DNA from: Candidatus Buchananbacteria bacterium RIFCSPHIGHO2_02_FULL_39_17
GTDB taxonomy: Bacteria > Patescibacteriota > Patescibacteriia > Buchananbacterales > UBA6539
Assembly (NCBI GenBank): GCA_001817425.1
Contig: MHII01000024.1
Span: 1-48,224, forward strand
Length of the DNA stretch: 48,224 nt
Reading direction: 5' to 3'
A program made the position numbers and the translations under genes. Below are positions 44,852 through 48,224 of this stretch, piece by piece. Within the stretch, counting starts at the first letter, position 1. Each line of letters starts with the position of its first letter. The notes under the pieces are model-generated. The model saw nothing but the letters and a program-made list of their open reading frames with translations, had not been told where the DNA came from and did no database searches.

Positions 44852-45604
44852 ATGCCAAAATTAAAGCTTCATTTTCAAAGGTTTGAATTTAAATACTATT
44901 TGCCAAAAAGTAAAGCGGATAAATTAATTCCCGCTCTCTTGAATTATTTGGATTGGGATCCTTATATTAAAGAATTAAATACTGATTTCTATCAAGTCAA
45001 TAGTTTATATTTCGATAATCAAACTTTTGGTTGTTATTGGGACAAGGAAAGCGGACTTTCTGACCGAAAAAAACTGCGCTTAAGATATTACAATCAATTG
45101 TCAAATTTGAATTCCCCAGTTTTTTTGGAAATTAAAAGAAAAAAAGACGCTTTAGTTATTAAAGACCGGATTTACCTGCAGGCGGCAAATTGCCTAAGCC
45201 ATAATTTAGACGAGTCGCTTTTTAAACTCCATCGCGCCCAGCCGGACAATGATTTTCTTAAAGAAATTATTTGGTTTAAGAAAAAAAATCTTCTGAAGCC
45301 TAAACTTTTTATTTCCTATAAACGTAAAGCTTTTGTCGGTAAGCTGGATAAAGGATTCAGGGTGACTTTTGATTATGACATTAAAACTCAATCACAAGAT
45401 GACTTTGCCAGTAAACAGAATAATCTGAAAGAGATTTATCCTGAAGGGGTCGTCTTGGAGTTAAAATATAATAATGTTTTACCCTTTTGGTTTCAGGAAA
45501 TTATTCAGAAGTATCAACTCCAGCGCTTGGCTTATTCAAAATATTGTAATTCACTTCGCCAAGTCCGGCCGTGGCTTGACGATAATAATTATTCACTAAC
45601 CTAA
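44852..45604 (+). CDS. VTC-domain (polyphosphate polymerase-like) protein
   Basis: RFEFKYYLPKSKADKL, YQVNSLYFDNQTFGCYWDKESGLSDRKKLRLRYY, FLEIKRKKDALVIKDRI, VVLELKYNNVLPFWFQEII. Confidence 0.88.
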   Translation: MPKLKLHFQRFEFKYYLPKSKADKLIPALLNYLDWDPYIKELNTDFYQVNSLYFDNQTFGCYWDKESGLSDRKKLRLRYYNQLSNLNSPVFLEIKRKKDALVIKDRIYLQAANCLSHNLDESLFKLHRAQPDNDFLKEIIWFKKKNLLKPKLFISYKRKAFVGKLDKGFRVTFDYDIKTQSQDDFASKQNNLKEIYPEGVVLELKYNNVLPFWFQEIIQKYQLQRLAYSKYCNSLRQVRPWLDDNNYSLT

Positions 45605-45610
45605 TAATTT

Positions 45611-46297
45611 ATGTTTGATAGTTTATTTAATTTGACGCCAAGCGCGGTGTCTTTGAATTTTTTAACCATTGCCATCGTGCTGATTTTATCCTTTGTTTTA
45701 TCGTTAGTCATCGCTTGGGTTTACAAGAGTACTCATAAAGGCATTTCTTATTCCCAGTCATTTGTTTTTACTTTAATCTTAATTGGTGTTTTAATTGCTG
45801 TTATTATGATGGTCGTGGGTAATAGTTTAGCCATTGCTTTCGGCGCTTTTGGGGCATTTTCTTTGATTAGATTTAGAACGGCCATTAAAGACACTCGGGA
45901 TTTAGCCTTTGTTTTATTGGTCGTAACTATTGGGTTAGCGGTGGGGACACGAAATTATTTGATTGCGATTTTGACCACCATTTTTGCCGGAGCAATTATT
46001 TTTGGCTTAACGAAAATCAATTTTGGTTCAATTCGAAAATACGATTATCTCTTAAATTTTTCGGCATTTTCCGATAAATTTTCGGCGGAAAATTTACGTT
46101 CAGTTTTCGCTGAATTTTTGAAATACGACAATTTATTAAATGTGACCGCCAAGGAAGGCGGCAAGGTCCTGACTTATACTTTTAATATTAAATTTATCAA
46201 AGCCGCTGAAATTGAAAAACTGATTACCAAAATCAGCCAGCTGGAAGGCATTTTTGATATTGATGTGATTAGCGCGAAAAATGATATTGAATATTAA
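45611..46297 (+). CDS. DUF4956-family membrane protein
   Basis: GNSLAIAFGAFGAFSLIRFRTAIKDTRDLAFVLLVVTIGLAVGTRNYLIAIL. Confidence 0.88.
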   Translation: MFDSLFNLTPSAVSLNFLTIAIVLILSFVLSLVIAWVYKSTHKGISYSQSFVFTLILIGVLIAVIMMVVGNSLAIAFGAFGAFSLIRFRTAIKDTRDLAFVLLVVTIGLAVGTRNYLIAILTTIFAGAIIFGLTKINFGSIRKYDYLLNFSAFSDKFSAENLRSVFAEFLKYDNLLNVTAKEGGKVLTYTFNIKFIKAAEIEKLITKISQLEGIFDIDVISAKNDIEY

Positions 46298-46303
46298 AAT
46301 CAA

Positions 46304-47089
46304 ATGAAATTTCTAAAGATTTTATATTTTTATTTTGTTATTTTTTTAGACAGGATTTGGTCAAAACCGGCCATTCCTGTTTTGTTATATCATTCCATTA
46401 GTGAGGATCAAAGCCGCTTGGCGGTTAGCCCAAAAAATTTTAAAAGGCAAATTGCTTATTTGGCGAGTAAAGGATATGAGTGCATCGATCCACTGAGGCT
46501 TAAATTAGCTTTAGAAAAAAAAGTCTTACCCAAAAAAAAGATTTTAATTACTTTTGATGATGGTTTTAGAGATAATTATTTAGTGGTTTATCCAATTTTA
46601 AAAAAATATAATTTTTTTGCCACCATTTTTCTAGCCACGAATTTTATCGGCAAAAAGGCGAGTTTTGCCAAAAATTTAATTGATCAAAAACGGCCAATGT
46701 TAAATCGGGAGGAAATAGAGAAAATGTCTCAAGCCGGATTTTTTTTCGCCAATCATTTCGGTTCCCATCTGCCCCTGACGGAATTAAATAAAGATCAAAT
46801 CACCACTGAATATCATCAGGCTAAAGATTTTATCCAGTCTTTTCCCGGTCGCAATTTTTTATTTAATGTCATTGCCTATCCAAAAAATAGAAATAACTCC
46901 TCAATCATCAATCAACTTGATCATCTTGGCGTTCAACTGGCTTTTGCTGGCAGGGGAGAGGTGATTAGTAAAAATAGCCAAATTTTGGATTTACCTAGAA
47001 TTGAAATTTTTAACACTGACTCACTGCTTAAACTGAGGGCAAAACTAACTCCTTATTATCGCAATTTTAAAAAAAATTATGATTTTTAA
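46304..47089 (+). CDS. Polysaccharide deacetylase (NodB-like)
   Basis: PVLLYHSISED, ILITFDDGFRDNYLVVYPILKKYNFFATIFLATNFIG, HFGSH metal-ligand motif. Confidence 0.92.
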   Translation: MKFLKILYFYFVIFLDRIWSKPAIPVLLYHSISEDQSRLAVSPKNFKRQIAYLASKGYECIDPLRLKLALEKKVLPKKKILITFDDGFRDNYLVVYPILKKYNFFATIFLATNFIGKKASFAKNLIDQKRPMLNREEIEKMSQAGFFFANHFGSHLPLTELNKDQITTEYHQAKDFIQSFPGRNFLFNVIAYPKNRNNSSIINQLDHLGVQLAFAGRGEVISKNSQILDLPRIEIFNTDSLLKLRAKLTPYYRNFKKNYDF

Positions 47090-47822
47090 AAAAAATGTTT
47101 TATGGTTTAAAACCATCAGATACGTCCTTGAACCTTGGCCGGATTGGGAAAAATTTAAAAAAAATTACGCGGCAATTTATCTGGTCAGCTATGAAAAAAA
47201 AGACTTACCTGGTTTTTCTGTTAAAATCAAGGAAACGCCGATTATTTATTTAAATAAAAAAATCGAAGAAGTTTTTAGTAGTTTTAATGAGACAACGAGA
47301 AATGAAATCAGGCGAACTTTTGACGATAAAATTCCCGGCTTAAAAATTGTTGTTAATGATCAGAATTTATCGGCGAATTACCAGTTAAGTAAAATTTTTG
47401 AATATCAGCAGGGGAGAGTGCCAGAAAAAATCGCGATGTATCGCGGCTGCCGCTTATTTGCCGCTTATTTAAACGGCGAAATAATTTCCAGTGTCATTTG
47501 TTATGATAATAATCAAATTTTGCGCGCTAAAGCGATTTGTTCCAAACGATTGCTAATTAAAGACAAAGAAACTTATAAAATTATTTCCTATGCCACGCGC
47601 CGCTTGATTTATGAAGCTTGTCAGTGGGGGATTAAAAATAATTATCAGTGGATTGATCTAGGCTCAATTAATTTTGCCAAGGAAAATTTAGCCCAGTTTA
47701 AATTAAGTTTTACCAAGGATTTAATCCAAGAATACACTTATACTTATAAAAGCCAATGGTTTGAGCTTTTGGCCAGTGGCGTCTTTCTTAAAAAAGCCAT
47801 AAAAAAATTACTAAAATTTTAG
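47079..47822 (+). CDS. FemAB/GNAT-like acyltransferase
   Basis: ETTRNEIRRTF, SVICYDNNQILRAKAICS...WIDLGSINFAKENLAQFKLSFTKDLIQEYTYTY. Confidence 0.65.
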   Translation: MIFKKNVLWFKTIRYVLEPWPDWEKFKKNYAAIYLVSYEKKDLPGFSVKIKETPIIYLNKKIEEVFSSFNETTRNEIRRTFDDKIPGLKIVVNDQNLSANYQLSKIFEYQQGRVPEKIAMYRGCRLFAAYLNGEIISSVICYDNNQILRAKAICSKRLLIKDKETYKIISYATRRLIYEACQWGIKNNYQWIDLGSINFAKENLAQFKLSFTKDLIQEYTYTYKSQWFELLASGVFLKKAIKKLLKF

Positions 47823-47826
47823 TTAT

Positions 47827-48052
47827 AAAAAAAGAGGCAGAAGCTTATTTCCCAAACGTCCCTGCGTTTCCGAACAGTATCTTTGAGAACCTTTTTTAGT
47901 AAAAGGGTTTTGCCGTTAATTCCATCAGTTTTCCCGATTATGCACTGCGTGGCAACGGGACGGGGATCTTGGTTTTTTACGCAGTTCTCCCGGTAATAAA
48001 ATCACAACTGACACGGCGATTTTTGCTTCTGCCTAAAAAGTTTTTCCCTCCT
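47827..48052 (-). ncRNA. Candidate stand-alone structured ncRNA of unknown family
   Basis: Terminal stem AGGCAGAAGC (47835-47844)/GCTTCTGCCT (48025-48034) with T-tract on the minus strand; nested stems gccgt/acggc, tcagtt/aactga, actgcgt/acgcagt; own promoter. Confidence 0.7.
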
Positions 48053-48058
48053 TAATTA

Positions 48059-48087
48059 ATTATAGATGATAATTTAAATTAAGGCAA
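48059..48087 (-). promoter_or_regulatory. Sigma70-like promoter for the ncRNA
   Basis: Minus strand TTGCCT-N17-TATAAT. Confidence 0.7.
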
Positions 48088-48123
48088 ATAAAGTAAGTCG
48101 TTATAAGGTTGGATTTCTAACAA

Positions 48124-48159
48124 AATAAAAAAGCCCTTGAGCAATACTGCCAAGGGCTT
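48124..48159 (-). terminator. Intrinsic terminator of an upstream minus-strand gene
   Basis: aagcccttg...caagggctt with T-run on the minus strand. Confidence 0.75.
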
Positions 48160-48186
48160 AATCTGCATTAAAGAACTTTTTGTTCA

Positions 48187-48224
48187 TTATTTGGCGGTTG
48201 CTTGTTTGACTGCCAAAATCTCTG
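48187..48224 (-). CDS. C-terminus of a minus-strand CDS running off the window (…EILAVKQATAK*)
   Basis: Open frame ending in TAA just before the terminator at 48124-48159; too short to name. Confidence 0.35.
   Translation of the reverse strand, partial: EILAVKQATAK

Noticed and set aside
47827-48052. 5S rRNA, tmRNA or RNase P RNA identity for the orphan ncRNA
   Set aside because: Lacks their hallmark sequences (no tRNA-like ends, no P4/CR motifs, wrong length and folding for 5S).

Overview
The window looks like a Patescibacteria/CPR-type bacterial chromosome segment: standard code (TGA is used as a stop), AT-rich, compact, mostly + strand genes. No database search was run, so all product names come from recognised motifs in the supplied translations. 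Left part (0-16 kb): a truncated surface protein, a minus-strand O-antigen ligase/polymerase-like protein between two ~240-bp direct repeats, a hairpin-rich island with a tRNA-Pro(CGG), then uppS, rarA, a Nudix hydrolase, pilT, several small membrane proteins, a degenerate HtrA-like protein and a divergent purA. Middle (16-22 kb): HTH protein, ECF sigma factor, DUF5667 protein and a 1239-aa S-layer-like protein behind a structured leader. Right part (22.5-47.8 kb): a surface-glycan locus with GT39/GT-C enzymes, many GT4 glycosyltransferases, nucleotide-sugar enzymes, a polyprenol-P-mannose-synthase-like/GT-C fusion, a CotH-kinase/beta-helix fusion + VTC + DUF4956 set, a polysaccharide deacetylase and a FemAB/GNAT-like protein. 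The right edge has a probable stand-alone structured ncRNA on the minus strand with its own promoter and terminator. The most interesting signals are (i) palindromic elements apparently inserted in frame in rarA, a GT39 and a GT4 gene, (ii) a tRNA-Pro-like sequence split around another tRNA-Pro(CGG), (iii) quasi-palindromic 'word arrays' that fill intergenic gaps up to the next start codon, (iv) the orphan ncRNA, and (v) an HtrA homologue that appears to lack all three catalytic residues.
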